A stretch of 64,000 nucleotides of DNA, taken from NCBI RefSeq assembly GCF_900324465.2, contig NC_046626.1:11576459-11640458 (forward strand), in the 5' to 3' direction. Under the pieces are notes generated by a model, which was given only the letters and a program-made list of their open reading frames with translations, had not been told where the DNA came from and did not search any database. Of the stretch, positions 19,325 through 33,077 are shown piece by piece (positions within the stretch are counted from its first letter, which is position 1; every line of letters begins with the position of its first letter). The stretch is from Anabas testudineus (taxonomy: Eukaryota > Chordata > Actinopteri > Anabantiformes > Anabantidae). The translations under genes and the position numbers were made by a program.

Positions 19325-20270
19325 ACATTTTGTCTACTGATATAAAAACACTGTTTTGAATATTGCATTTTTTCTTCTGACCCACTGAACAGGGCTGAGC
19401 AGGCAGTTTAATTTCTTAGATTTTTTAATATACCTCACTTTTAAGGGTCTGTCGCAGTAAATTTGTCTATTCAAAAACCAGTTAAAAGAAAACAGTTAAG
19501 TCAACATGTGAATGTTAAATTTTATTATGGACTTACAAAAGAAGGTTCACACACACACATTTATAAATTAATACTGGCAACCATCAAGCATACCACTCAA
19601 GGAGTCTCTTTATATTGAAATGGTCATAATCAAAATTTAAAAAAAGTAAAATCATAAATAGAGTATTTACAGATTAAAAAGAAAATCAGTTTCACTTAAA
19701 TACATTCAGTACTATCCCTCTGTTCCTAGCTTCTTTGGCCAAAAATGGGCATAATGAATCCCAGCATTACTTGGTCGGCTGTGTCAGACGTTTGCAGCAT
19801 AAGGTTTTCAAAAGGTAACATTTTGGATTATATTTGGATAGAGACACTTTGTGCTTTGGTAATGTACAATTGTGTACATAAGACCTGTGAAATGTGAGCT
19901 GCTGATACCACTTAGGTGTATTTGCACTCCTGAGTGATACACATTCACTTTAACATTTGATATTAGTCCTTCTTATATTCAGGAAACTCAGACCTGGACA
20001 GCTGAGCATCACTTTTCATTAAAGTAACTAATTGCACCATGCTGGTGTAAACGGTGTGAAAATATGTCAGAGAGGTGGCGTGACACAAATTATTCCTTTA
20101 CCGTTCATGCTCTGGTGACTACTCTTTGGATGGAGGGTAATCACTCACAGGCACTGAGAGAACACAAACATGACGCTGAAGAAACATTTGTTTGATGGCC
20201 ATTCAGCCACACACTGAAATCTGCCGACGCGTAATCCTCATCAAGCACAGCGACCATCTCCACTCAAGCT

Positions 20271-20276
20271 TTTATT
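20271..20276 (-). terminator. bok polyadenylation signal
   Basis: AATAAA on the minus strand 58 bases after the bok stop codon. Confidence 0.65.
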
Positions 20277-20333
20277 GACAAGTCTGAGATTTTAACCAAT
20301 CACGAAGACTCCTGTGCTCTCTGTCTCGGCTCT

Positions 20334-20667
20334 TCAGGGTTCCTTCATGATGCAGACGTACATCGTGGTGAGGAAGTACTTCAGCGACTCGATGACAGAG
20401 GACAACCAGTGGTGTTCAGGACTGAGATCCTTCTTCACCACGCATTTTGAGATCTCTGCCTGAAAAAAGAAAATAATTTAACTATTTGATCCCAGTAAAG
20501 CTCAAAAGAAGACAAAACAGTGCTACTGGTATTCCCTACAGGTACTGGTGGTCTTGAAAGGGATCTGTATGTAGTAGTATGTAAGCAATAATACAAAATG
20601 TGACTAGAGTGTACTAGACATTTTCAAATTCATTAAAGTTTCCATCTATTATTTTAGTGTTTCTAGT

Positions 20668-20733
<66 letters not shown>

Positions 20734-23700
20734 ACTTTTTCATTTTTAGGTAAGTCATTTGAATTTGAGGATTTGATATTAGTCTCAGTGTCCACCTGCT
20801 CTCAACCATAATACACAGACTTCATCTGCAGATGTAGTTTGCTCTACTGTCAATTTTCTGAATATTAAACCTAAATTTTCTGAATTTGTAAATGCTGAAA
20901 AAATGAATCACGTTTCTGAAATTGAATAAGAGCATACGATTGATGAGTGATGATTTCACTGAATCAGCAAAAAAGTACAGCTGCAGCTCAAAAATGCATC
21001 ATTACATAATACATTATCTCTTAACTGAGAGCACCACAGAAAAAAAAAAAAAAAAACACTGCAGATTTCTGCATGAGATTAAGCAACAGACGTTGCAGCA
21101 GATTGTGAGGAACTCAGTTTTCTTTCTGAGTATGCCATCATCAGATTTGATGTAAAATGAGGTCTCATCCATAAACAAGATAACATAAATTAGTCAAATA
21201 TCTTCAGCAGAAGGAGGAACAGTTTCTCTCTTGGAGTCTTCTTAAATGTTTCTTTTCATTTATTGTTCGTTCCAAATTCCCCACAAAAACATCACTTAAT
21301 AGCATACGTGCTGAATTTAGGTTTTTAGTTGTGGTGTAAACTAGAAGATTGCGTAATCAAAAGTTTTTGAAACATTTTTTAATAATGCTGCTCATGCATC
21401 ATGTAATCAAAGTTATCAGCACATACAGTAGCAGTCACTTACCCATCCTCCTCGTCTCTTCAGCCAGGGAACCAGGAACCTACGGACAAACTGTCCCAGA
21501 CTGTCCACTATTATGTGAACTGTGGACGGATGTCCTTGTCTGACACAGTCGACTGCCAGGGCTCCAGCTACTGCATACATGGACACCACCTTACCCCATG
21601 TTATACCTACAACAAGAAAAATAAAGGTTAATTCTGGGCTGTGATTGCTGGTTAACTTTGAGAGTCACTTTGAAGAACGGTGCATGTGCAGAAACTGTTT
21701 CAAACTCAACTTATGAGAAAGGTTTCTCTGTTCAACGCACATATGTTTACAACTTCAACAACTAATCCATTAATAGATTCCCTTTTTTTTTACAATGAGA
21801 GAGAAGAAGAATAAGTGAAATTTAACTTTTTTTGTGGAAAAAAAATGATTATAGAAAAGAATTATTATTCAAAATCAGTGTATTTAATAGCTTAAAACAT
21901 TTTAAGCTACTAAATTCAAGCTCTGTCTTCGACTCACAGTGCAGTTTGAGAAGTGAGAAAAGAAAAAGAAATATCACACCTCATCCACAAGACCTGAGCT
22001 TTAGGCTTCAGGACAGAACATTTCCTGACTGGAACTGATAAAATACCTCATTTATCCCAGCATAAACACTCATTTCCTGTTCTCCTGGGTGCCATTCCCA
22101 GTCCATGCCAAGCATTAACACCCACCTCTGCTGATGTTCAATGACCTGACATGACGCATGCAGGGCAGTGGGTGAACCTTGTACAAAATGGTTTTCCGTT
22201 CAACACTAAGGTGTCATAAAGAGTCATAAAGCTGAAAAAAAACAATTCTTTATCGTCATTTTTAAACTAAATAATCCAGTTTGATTGTTAAGGGCAGCCA
22301 GCTATTTTTAGCCAGAGTTTCCAGTGCAGCGTGGGTTGTTACAATGAGCGTCAGCGATGCAGTGGAAGATCTAATGGAATTAGCATCCTCTAGGTCAGCT
22401 TGCTTTGTCATGACTGTTCCTCAGAGCTGACCTCCAGTGTCTGACTGTGGCTTTAAGGGGATAGAGCTCTGGCCGAGCTTAAATGAGATAACCAACATGT
22501 CCGTGGAAGCTGTCCGAGTACGTCAGATCTCCCTCCCCGCTGAGATGCAGGCCAAGAATAGAGACAAGATTGTCAGGGATAAAGCTGCAAGAGGGAAGGG
22601 CGGAAGGAGAAGGAACAGAAGTGGGAGGCAGTGGAAGATAGATGGAGGAGAGACAAGCCGTGTTGATTTTACTGAGGGAGACCACAGTACAGATGGCTGG
22701 TTAACTGCTTCCAAAAATATGAGTTAGATTCACTGGACATATTGTTTCTTTGTGCTTTGGTAAGCTGTGTTAAGCACTTGGAGGAACAATGATGATGATG
22801 AATATCAAAATGCTAAAAAAGTAGTAATAAACCAAATTCCAGACAGCAGGAAAAACAAACTTACAAGATTGTTTCTATTTATATCCAGGGCCTCAGGCTG
22901 AGACCCATCCCCAGAAGACTGGGTCAGCCCGGGTTCAACAGTTTGTTATTCCTCAGAAGGAATCCCACGCTGTTTCCAAAAATTACACCCTCATGACATC
23001 GACACAAACAAGTCCAGCCAGTACTCAGCCACGGAGATCAGATCTTGTTCTGTTCTTTTCTCAAAAAAAAAAAAAAAAGAAAAAAGCACTGCAGCCACAC
23101 CATGTCATGTATCCCAGAGGACGTCAAAATGCCAATTCTGATTTAAACCTTGTACGAAACAGCCCAGCACTTTAAGCTCAGGCAGCTTTAAACAAACTAA
23201 TTTGTATAAAACGTCATCAATCTTCTGGATGTAATATCAAAAGGGGGATGACGAGGACAGATCATTTGGTCGTCTCAAGATTTACTTCATTTGTCCCACA
23301 GCACAATAGCTGATAGTTTAGCCAAATTAGATCAGTTATTGTCAGACCATTAATTTAAGAGAGTACAATGAAAGAATGACAGAATAAATAAATAAATACA
23401 ACAATCTTCCTTTTCAACCCCTCATCATTTGTTGCTCTAAGAGTGATGTTCTTCTCCAAGATCATTTTCTTTTTTTTTTTTTTAAATTTTTTTTAGAGCC
23501 TGGAAATGATCAAACCACAGGAATAAACAAGAATGACGCAATGAATAGATTTAGTTTCCTTCACAGATAAAAAAAAACCAACATAATTATGTGACTCTGC
23601 AGTTATGTGCTACGTCACTCTCTATATATGAAAGTTTGTAACCACATCATTAGTCCCATAGAGAAGGAAAATAGTCTTGTTCAATAAGTGAGGCAGTAAC

Positions 23701-25376
23701 ATCCAGTAAACATCATAAAACTGTCAACCAATCAGACAAAGCATCAGAGTTTCTAAAGTTAGTGAGTAACTCTAGATGTTCATGGGACTAATTGTGTGTT
23801 TTCATGAAGTCTCACTCCACCTACGTATCACTTACACCCACTCCTTCTCACTAAAAGCACCTCTCAGCCGAAATGACCTGATGAAAACTGCAGAGAGACA
23901 CCTTCTAAATCACAGACACGTCTTCCGTCAGCAGTCGGAGAATCAGTAGAAGCGCAAATCGCTTCCTGTGCTGGCAGCTCTAATTGAGCTGAACATCGCT
24001 ACATGTTTAGTTTTTCCCCGACACCACCATCATCATCGTCAGCAACACCTGCGGGTTCAGAACAAGCTGTGTACCTGTTGAGAAGATTTCCGTTGCCACG
24101 CCGATAAAAGCATCTGAAACCATGTTCTCCATGGCAACAGAGATGTTGAGCTGCCGCGCCACATTCCTCCACAAACTGGGCTGTATACACTCCAGTTCGT
24201 CGCCTAGGTAACACAGGAAGAGCGCAGAGAAGCATCAGAAGTCTGTTAGAAAGACCACAGTTAATCTGGATGAATGAGACAAAGCAAATTATAGATGCAG
24301 TTTAGACCAATTATTTAAACACTCTGACAGGATGTTAAAGTAAAACATTAATGTTTCTTCTGGTATCTCTTATGTCAGGGCTGTAGCAGATATTCTAACT
24401 GAGCCATGTCCTCCAGATATATCCTCCAAGTTCAACCCATAGTTTTTCCCAAGGCAATCACAGCTTAAACTATATATTAAATATCATATGTACAGAATCA
24501 TTTGGAGTCTGAGGATTATTAAAACCAGATTATTTCATTTCATATGTATCAGTTGTCTGTTCCAGCTTTAGTGAGTCATTTATGTCTTCAGCCTCCTGTT
24601 ATCTATTAACAGCAACTCTGCTTTTTACACCTCAGATCCCATCAGTGGTACTGAGCAGTGAGGTCACTGCAGCTTCCAGCTCAAGTCATGCCAGATGATT
24701 GCTCTACGCTAGATGATGAGGATTGGTTGATTGCTTTGAAAGCAATTAATTCATCTGTCTGTGTTAGACTGCAATGTTTCCTGTCCCTCGGTTTTAATAT
24801 CAAAGTTTTGTATAAACATTAATTCTGCTAGTTTGATTTTTTGTATATAACTGAGCACAGACTCTTGCAGCTGTTTTGTTTTGTATCTGGCTGACATACA
24901 AACATTTAGCAGATAAAACATGGCTAGTATTTTATACAGATATGGACTGGATCCAGATGTAAATTAATATTTTTTCCCCCACATGTAAACAAATACCAAC
25001 ACCGTTTTGAATATTGATTTTTACCTCTGAGCCACAAAATTCAAAATGAAACCGATTAAAGCTTAAACCATAATGCAGCCACTTAATGACACTTGGGCCA
25101 TTTACTACAGTTTTCTAACATTTTAACTCTATAGATGTTCATGCTTCACTTACCCAGACAGAGAAGCACCAAAGACACATCAGCAAGAGCTGCATTTGAT
25201 GGGGAGAGGTTGAGTTCAGTTTTGGACCATCCCAGCCCGTTCTGGTTGAGTCTGGACAGGATGTAGTCCCTGCACAAGGCTTTGGACTGGGACACCAGCT
25301 CTTTCTCAGTCAGCGATCGGTCAAAGACATCCAGGACCTCTGCGGCAAAGACAGAAGACCGCCGCAGGACTTCCAT
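20334..25376 (-). CDS. bok: BCL2-related ovarian killer, pro-apoptotic effector
   Basis: BAX/BAK-like effector of mitochondrial outer-membrane permeabilisation, mostly on ER and mitochondria. Exons (minus): 25154-25376, 24075-24203, 21443-21606, 20334-20459; 213 codons against 212 in human. Start MEVLRRSSVFAAEVLDVFDRS is the family N-terminus. BH3 lies around residues 70-82 (LLCLGDELECI, split by the first intron). BH1 is TGITWGKVVSMYAVAGALAVDC, split by the second intron. BH2 is GGWAEISKC near W173. The C-terminal anchor is ESLKYFLTTMYVCIM. An acceptor (CTCCCACAG) lies six bases before the ATG. Introns 20460-21442 (with a TA microsatellite), 21607-24074 and 24204-25153 show no further genes. 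The tail-to-tail arrangement with the THAP4-like gene is conserved with human. Confidence 0.96.
20671..20730. repeat. (TA)30 microsatellite
   Basis: Sixty bases of uninterrupted AT dinucleotides in the last intron of bok. Confidence 0.95.
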
Positions 25377-25968
25377 GTCCTCCTGTGGGAGATGTGGGTC
25401 AGAGAGTGTCTGACCTCTCTGGATCAGCTGTGTCTCAGTGTGTCTTCTCTTTATCCCAGAAGAGCAAAGTTTAACAGTGGAGACAAAATGGCAGCTACAA
25501 AGAAAAGAAAACTCTTGTTTAGAGAAATCAGGCTACCTCTAAAGGCATTAATTAGAGAAGGTGATCCTTGATCAATCCAAGGAACAACATGACAGGCAGT
25601 TTGAGTGCTTACAGTATTAACTTCTGCTGCTACCACACACTGTCTTAGATTTAAAAGGAAATTGGGTGTAACAGTGACATGTAGACATTAGAATCTGGTC
25701 TAAAATCAGACCACAAACTTACATAATAATCTGATGGAGGCGTTATTGATGAGTCACATGGTGGGATTGTCCAGATATTGCTACACTTCACGGATTATGC
25801 AACACTCATATCACAATATGACAACGAAAATATTTTGTTGCTAAGGTAGGTAAATAGTCATATCTTGATATGAGATAAAATGCATAAATCATACGAGTAT
25901 AATTTGCAAAGTGAATTGAAGTTGAAGTGTTAAACATCTCATCATGTAAGGCAAAATGCAACACTTAC

Positions 25969-26260
25969 CCTCAACACTGCATCCACACTGGGATCCCAAC
26001 GCAATGTGATAAATACGGTAATCGAGCTCCACTTAATCAATCAGAAACTTTTAAAAACACTGTGGTGTTTTCCAGGAAAAAAACAAAAAGCTCCGACAGC
26101 CGGAGAACCGCTGTTCATGTGGTCTCACAAACTGTGTCAGACAATGACAGAGCGCACGTCTCGCTGATTCTCCAGCTCCTGCTCATGTCTCATTTCCCGG
26201 AGAGCTCATGTCCTCTTCGATCCACTTATTTCTCTGAAAAGCACCGAGTGTGCGGTGAGG
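25969..26260 (-). promoter_or_regulatory. Probable untranslated first exon of bok
   Basis: A strong minus-strand donor (GAGG|GTAAGTG, exon end 25969) pairs with the acceptor directly before the bok ATG. The sequence beyond (26150-26400) is CpG- and G+C-enriched. The 5' limit is not defined by sequence. Confidence 0.45.
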
Positions 26261-27120
26261 TGCACTTACACAACGCCTACCTGCTCCTCCACCTTCCCAT
26301 TGGCGATCAGTGGGTGCGTTCGTTTTACGGCCGCGGAAAGCCCGGAGGCGGAATCTACCGCCTGGCTCCCAACAACCAAACAAGGCAGACGCACCACGGC
26401 GGAGAGAGGGAGGCAAATCAAAGAAATCTACGTTTTCATTCACAAGTCCGGCAACAAACCCTGAAAAAAAAAACACTCTTAAGAAAATCTCTGATTATTT
26501 AAATAGTCCTGTGTTCACATCTTATTAAATGTTTGTTCCATCCTGTGCGTAAAATCCTCAAATCCTACAGGTTTTCAACATTTTATACTGATGAGGAATG
26601 CGAGTCATTCAAATGGAGTTTCCCAGTCCAGGTGTGCAGGTTCCGCCTCTCACTCTGCAGCTGATCCTGTGCCAAAGTCTATGTGAGTGTTTCCTGCTGA
26701 GCGAGAAGTGCCGCACCTCCAATCCCGCGCACAGCAGGTAATAATAATAATAATAATAATACAAAGATTAAAGGGCTCTATTTTGTTATTTGTAGGATAC
26801 AAGTGCATTTTAAAAAATAATTGTATCAAAATACATCATTGTAACTTTACATCAGCGCTTTGAAGATTTTCTTTGTTTTATTTTCAAATAAAAAAATGAC
26901 CTGATTTTATGATTAGGTGGTGTCGAAATTAAGAAAAGGGGTCAAGTAGGTGAGAAAGGCTGTTGTCTCTTCAAAGGCTATTTAATTCATTTCTCCCTCG
27001 TCTAAATAACCCTAATTCTCATACTTCAGGTAAGCTACAGATTTTGCTAAAAATGTCTCGATCACAGTTTATTATTATTTTTACCATTAACTGCGGTTAT
27101 CTGTTGTTATTTTCTTCCTG

Positions 27121-27140
27121 TTGGCCGCGGGGTGGCGCTG
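27121..27140 (+). promoter_or_regulatory. Strong CTCF-like motif
   Basis: TTGGCCGCGGGGTGGCGCTG closely follows the vertebrate CTCF consensus TGGCCACCAGGGGGCGCTA and the variant core CCGCGNGGNGGC. The forward orientation points into the elovl1-cdc20 block. Confidence 0.55.
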
Positions 27141-27299
27141 TTTCTCACTTCTGTTTGTAGATCAAGGTTTAATTATAAAGAGATGATCTGAAGTTTTCAA
27201 CTGTAAATAGAAATATAACCAGTATATCACATACAACACATTGTAATTAGTGTCTAGTGTGGTGGACTAACCGTTTTTTATCATAGTTTAATACCAGTA

Positions 27300-27902
27300 T
27301 TGTACTGGACTACTGTAATTCATTATTAATAGTTTCTCCCAATAATTACTTAAAAAGCCTCCAGTGAATCCAAAATGCTGCAGCCAGAGTTCTGACTGGA
27401 ATCAGTAAGAGAGATCATATTTCTCCTACGTTAGCTTCTCTCCACTGGCTCCCTGTAAAGTCCAGAATAGAGTTTAAACAGTTCTCCTCACATATAAAGC
27501 TCTTAATAATCAGACTCCATCGTATCTTAAAGACCTCATAGTTCCATATTTTGTCCAGTGCAGGTCTACTTGTGCTTTCTCCTCTCTCTCTCTCTCTCTC
27601 TCTGTACTCCTCTGCAGGTATCCTCGGCCTTAGAGCTCTTCTTTTCTCTCTCCTCTTTCCACTCACCCCAACCATTTGAGGCAGATGGCCGCCCACCCTG
27701 AACCTGGATCTGCTGGAGGTTTCTTCATCTAAAGGGAGTTTTTCCTCTCCATTGTTGCCTCGTCCTCAAATGGAATTGTTGGGTTTTCTATATAATTCTG
27801 TATACAGTCATATTTTGTAAGGTCTCACACCTTTAACACTGTAAAATGTCTTGAGATAACTTCTGTTCGTATTGTATTTATATTAAATTTTATTGAATTG
27901 AA
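27300..27902 (+). mobile_element. 3' end of an L2-type LINE (truncated)
   Basis: Degraded C-terminal reverse-transcriptase segment: it reads like LQ.IQNAAARVLT..., HISPT.ASLHWLPVKSRIEF and TYKALNN around 27350-27540. After this come a (TC)n run (27580-27603), the family's 3' untranslated part (ggatctgctggaggtttctt, gggagtttttcctctccatt) and a terminal ATTGAATTGA tail. It is 5'-truncated and the reading frame is lost. Confidence 0.75.
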
Positions 27903-30402
27903 ACAATAGTAATAATAGTAGTGGAAGAACTGCTCAGATCATTTACTTCGACTAAGTAAAAGTATCATTACCACAGTTTAGAATGTGAATACATGTCCAT
28001 ATTCATAAGTTTACTTCAGTAAAGTAGAAAAATTTAAGTACTAATTATGCACAATGGCTCATTTCACTTTTATAATTATAATATTAATCAATCAAAACAT
28101 ATTTTGAATCAGATAATATCAATTTGAAAATCTTTAAAAACTGTAGGGTAGTTTGTAAATTTCACACACAAGATGAAAGAGGTCTTACGATTATATTATA
28201 TATTATGAGTATTTAGCTGTGTTAATCAAAATCTGAAAAGGAAAAAGTAACTGTAGATATAATCAATTATAATAATTGTGCTTAATTTGGGGTGTATATT
28301 TTATTCTGGGGCTATAATGATAAAATATTATTTGATTTTCAAGTTTAAAAAGTACAAATAATAATGCCTCTTTATGAAATAGCTGTTTAAGCTGGTGTGA
28401 CTTTAAGGGTCCCACTCTGCTTGTGGAATTAAACAAAGTAGATTTTTCTTCACAGCCGAAAAAATAGTTTCTGAGAGACATATCAACCTAATCTTAAACA
28501 CAAGCAGTGTAATATGACCCCTTTAATGTTCAGGTTTTAAGAAAGACAGACTTAAGATGAGCTATCTAAATTGTCATATGTAAAAAAGTGTTTTTATACT
28601 GTTTCTATGACACCAGCTTCAACGTCTCATGAGGGAGTAAAAGAGAAAATTAAATTTACATATTTTTGGTCAGATAGGGTGTAAACATGCAATAAAGAAA
28701 AGAAATTGCTATGTTGCAACTATTATGCTATGTTTTGGAACATGATAATCGAGCATGCTTCCTTTGTTAGACACCACGGCTAACGACACATTAAATTTTT
28801 GCAAAAGACTGATGGAGTACCAGAGTGAAAAAACTATTGATTTATGAGCTTCGTGGCATTTGTGTTAGGCAATCTTTTCTGCTGTTTCATGGACTGACAC
28901 ACTGAGAAATGCATGTACACATTCATACTCACTGAGTCAGTTCATTCATTAACAGCAGCCATGCTGAAATGTTTTTTTCAATCCGGAGGTATCCACCATA
29001 TCTAATTTGTTGCCTAATTGAGAACAACCCATATGTCTCGAGGATGCTGTCTATTATCCGGTTGTGTTGTTGGGCAGAGAACTATGTTCAACAGACAACG
29101 TGGTGCTGTTTGGTTGTTGTTTGGCTGTCTGTTTCAAGTCAATGCTAAACAGTCACAAGACCATGAAGAAGAGTGTATTGTAGTGTCCAGCTGTGCTACG
29201 AAAAGCAGCTGAGGATGTGGATAGAGACAATGAAACCAACTAATGCACACATTAGAGTCCAGTTTAAGTCTTTAAATCTGCACCAAAACATGTGAATTTA
29301 GACTGGAAAACAATATCTTTTAGTCAGAGTGCTTGTTTTGTACATTCATTGTTATTGCACATGAGGACTGTTTTGTTGCTTTGCTAAATACATGAGTTAA
29401 CTTGTGTTGTCCAGGGCCTTTGCTGCACTTTTATGACACTGCTCAACGATGCAGCAGCTTTGGAAGAAATTCTTTATTACAAATTCTGACCTGCACTTGT
29501 ATGAACAGCTACATCTCCCTTTGCTGGCTTCAGACATCAATGAATGAAACTGAACAGTTAAAGATGTTTTAGAGTTATAAAGTTTGACTTGTGTCAACTC
29601 GGTTGCTTTTTCCCTTTTGTAACTTGCTAAATAAAACTTCGATTTGATTTGTGTGCATTAATAATATAATATTTATAGGTTTTCGGGCCTGCACTTGATG
29701 GCAGAGACACCATGTGTGTGCTAAACTGTCAAATGATATGTAAACAGACAGCAATGCTTCCTCCCTCCCTCCAGTGCTCAAATTCCTCTCATTCCAGTCA
29801 TCATTTCATTGTATTGTGCAGGTTGACGAGTAAATTTTTACCTCAATCTAGGTCTCACACCCATCACCTATTAGGAACAGGTAAAACTAGAGATGCAGGT
29901 GATCCTGTTGTAGCAGCAAGGGTTGGACAGAAACCCAGCCCCTGGGAGGGAAATGACGTTAGGTTTGTGAATGCAGCAGATCTGATGGCACCTTTGGCCC
30001 AAATTAGGTTTGATGTTCGATTAAAAAATGGATTTTAGTAAAATTATAAAATATGTGTATGTGTGCACAGTTCACAGTTCGCATCAGATATTAATATTTC
30101 ACCTCATTCTTAGTTATTCAGGTTAGTCATTCCACCTTTTTCTGCCTTGTTTCGTTCTGCAACCCCCTGACCCCATCCTTTCACCACCATTGATGAGACA
30201 GTCCAATCACAAACAGGCAAGGTGGAGCCTGGCATTGGAACAGGGTGTGGTCCTGAAACCAGCAAGGCCTGTAGTAATGCTCTGGGGTTTAAATTCAGTT
30301 GAATGAGATCAGTCTCACAGTTATCGTAGCGTGCTTCTCATTTTAACTTGTCTTTCTACTTTTCTCTCTGTCTTTCATTGAATCCTTTTGGGTTTTAGAG
30401 AG

Positions 30403-30536
30403 ATCTATACCTAGAGGCTATCACCTATGGAGGAGCTTTGAAGCTGGGTTTCACCTCTGATCAGTTGGATCCTCTGGCTTGAGAGCCGCCTGTCTTGCCT
30501 GTGCGATAGTGTGTGCTGGGGACTCGTGCTTACCAG
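30403..30536 (+). promoter_or_regulatory. Possible untranslated leader exon of elovl1
   Basis: A CAG|GTGAGT donor at 30536 and an acceptor (TTTTAG) near 30401 define a candidate noncoding exon on the elovl1 strand. The ATG exon has its own acceptor (TATTTTTCAG, 31260). RNA evidence would be needed to accept it. Confidence 0.25.
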
Positions 30537-31285
30537 GTGAGTCACTCTAGTAAACTAATATAGAGCAGAGATTTTAGCACTAGTCTCATGGCTGTTGCCA
30601 CACCAGATAACTTAAACATAATATATCTGTCTGTGCTGCTCCTGTATCAATGGAGGGACATGTTTTAGTTGGTTGTGGTTAGACTGGTGATTTTGCCAGA
30701 TTGCCTTTTAGTTTGGGGTGAAAATAAATTTACTGTAGGGTTAAGAACAAAGTCTGCTTTAAGCACGTTTGATGTCGAGGTATCCATGATTAGCTCATGT
30801 ATTGGCAGTTCAGTTGACTGGGCTGGCCATATGGGCCAAGTTCTTTGCCTCACCTGTTTAACTTGCTCTGTTAGTCAGCAAGAGAGTATTTCATTGTTAG
30901 TAGGGCTGACAACTGAATTCAAATGTTTGATGTTCATCGTTTTAAACATTCATTTTATTTTTAGGTCGTGTGGCACTGGTTTATTTATTTAAGTATTAAA
31001 TAAAGTAAAGCAGACTTTGTCAGCCCACATACTACACCTTGAATTCATTAGTGAAACCGGGTTTCCCCAGTGTATTTTCTGAAAGCTGGTACACTGGAGC
31101 AGTCAGGAGTGTTTGATGAGGCAGTGCAGCTGTCTCCTGTTTGCTCAGTCAGTGGGAAAGCAGGTGGACAGGTCGTTTTGTTGCTCACCTGCCCAGCTAA
31201 CCTCACTTTCAGCCCCGCTTCCTCTCCTGGTTTCTGACTCCGTCTCTTCATATTTTTCAGGGGTTTGATAAAACAAGCAGCAACC

Positions 31286-33077
31286 ATGATACAAGAAGCT
31301 GTATCAAGCATTTTAAAATTGCACAGTTATCTACAGTCGAGAACTGGTAAGCTTCTTCTTCACAGATTTCCACCTCTGCTTTGTGAAAATGTCAATGATT
31401 AACTGGTGATCGACTGTCATGATTTTACAGTTTAAAGCATTTACAGGTTATTCTATCAGACATTTATGTGTGTGGCTTCTGATTTGAATAGACAATAATA
31501 TTTGATTTATGTGTTTACCAGATGCTAGAGTCAAAGATTACCCTCTGATGCAGAGTCCCGTACAGATGACCACTATCCTGTTGGCCTATGTCTTCTCCTC
31601 CGTGTATGTTGGACCTCGCCTGATGGCAAATCGCAAACCTTTTCACCTACACACAGCCATGATTATCTACAACCTCAGCATGGTTTTATTGAACGCCTAC
31701 ATAGTCTATGAGGTAAGAAACCATACATGTCAAACAAGATGACTCAAATCTCTCGAGGACATGTCGACAAACAAGTTCCTCTTCAAAAACCATATTGGGA
31801 AATTTTTTTGTTTGGTTTTTTTTGACACCTAGTTCATGATGTCTGGATGGGCTACCACCTATACATGGAGATGTGACCTTATTGACACCTCCAGCAGCCC
31901 GCAGACTCTAAGGGTAATTGTTCATTATTTTGAGTTCCTTTATAAAGAAAAACCTTGTCAATGTGTTGATTTATCCTGTTGAGGGATGAGAAGAATTCAG
32001 GTATTTATGTTTACTTAATGGTTAAGACTGTTCTGAAGGTTTGAGGACTGAAGACAATCTACATCTCCTGAAAATGAATCACTGCCTCACAGTTTTGTCC
32101 TTTTCCTTCCTCCAGATGATTCGAGCAAGTTGGCTGTTTTATTTTTCAAAATATATTGAACTCCTCGACACAGTAAGAACATGTTTTCAGTTTATATTGA
32201 TTTCTGTTACCTGGACTTGGACATGAGATATGGTGTGTTCATCCTAAATTGAGCTTGTTTTTCTGTTTGTTTGTTTGTTTTATTCCAGGTTTTCTTTGTG
32301 CTGAGAAAGAAACAAAGTCAGATCACATTTCTCCATGTTTTCCATCACTCCTTCATGCCCTGGACGTGGTGGTGGGGCATCACCCTGACTCCTGGTGAGA
32401 TTTACTCTGTACAATCTCCAACATACTTGAGTGGTTGTGGTACTTTGGTGAAATCACTGTACCCTTGTATTAAAATGTCTCATGTAATATGTCTTTGGCT
32501 GTCTTTTCAATTCTCAAGCTGGAGGAATGGGCTCCTTCCATGCCATGGTGAATGCAACGGTCCACGTCATCATGTATTTCTACTACGGACTCTCTGCTGC
32601 AGGCCCTCGCTTCCAGAAATACCTGTGGTGGAAGAAGTATATGACTGGCATCCAGCTTGTATGTTTGTTTGTTTTTAAAGAGTGTGATTACACTGAAATA
32701 AGTGGCATGTTTGATTTTAGTGTCACCCCAGGTTTTAATAACCTGCACTTTTTCTGTTTCTATTGCAGTTGCAGTTTATTGTAGTCTCCATTCACATTAG
32801 TCAGTACTACTTCATGGAGAAATGTGACTACCAGGTTCCCCTGTGGATCCATCTCATTTGGATGTACGGTGTCTTCTTCTTCATCCTCTTCTCCAACTTC
32901 TGGGTGCAGGCCTACATAAAGGGTAAACGGCTTCCTACAGCAGATAACAAGCCAAAACTGAACGGCTCAACCATTGAACATATCACTGTGGTGGCCAACG
33001 GCAAACACCTAGAAAATGGAAATGCACACCACTACAGCAACGGCAAAATCTTCTTGGGAAAAGTAAAGGAAATCTAA
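31286..33077 (+). CDS. elovl1: Very-long-chain fatty acid elongase ELOVL1
   Basis: ER 3-ketoacyl-CoA synthase that starts each C2 extension of very long saturated and monounsaturated acyl-CoAs. Exons: 31286-31346, 31522-31712, 31833-31913, 32116-32172, 32289-32394, 32519-32658, 32769-33077; 314 codons. Marks: MANRKPF, the catalytic HVFHH box at residues 146-150, [21 protein letters not shown], the [13 protein letters not shown] region, about seven hydrophobic segments and a C-terminal KVKEI, a K-x-K-x-x ER retrieval signal. Sequence alone lies between ELOVL1 and ELOVL7. Tail-to-tail pairing with cdc20, as in human 1p34, settles it as ELOVL1 (a or b copy unknown). The hydrophilic tail is about 30 residues longer than in human ELOVL1 (279 residues), rich in Asn, Gly and His. 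Confidence 0.92.

Larger units (their letters stand above)
26400..31285. other. Intergenic region between bok and elovl1 (heads facing)
   Basis: About 4.9 kb. It contains an (AAT)n run at 26738-26760, a strong CTCF-like motif at 27121-27140, an L2-type LINE 3' end at 27300-27902, AT-rich unique sequence to about 30100, and a possible elovl1 leader exon ending at 30536. No protein gene is supported. This is the junction between human-2q37-like and 1p34-like gene content. Confidence 0.6.

Noticed and set aside
25927-26502. 191-codon open frame on the plus strand
   Set aside because: Lies across the presumed bok leader exon and promoter, has no recognisable domain and no splice support.
30117-31020. 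Unclassified repeat upstream of elovl1
   Set aside because: Base composition and short motifs looked element-like, but no ends, tail or second copy in the window support it.
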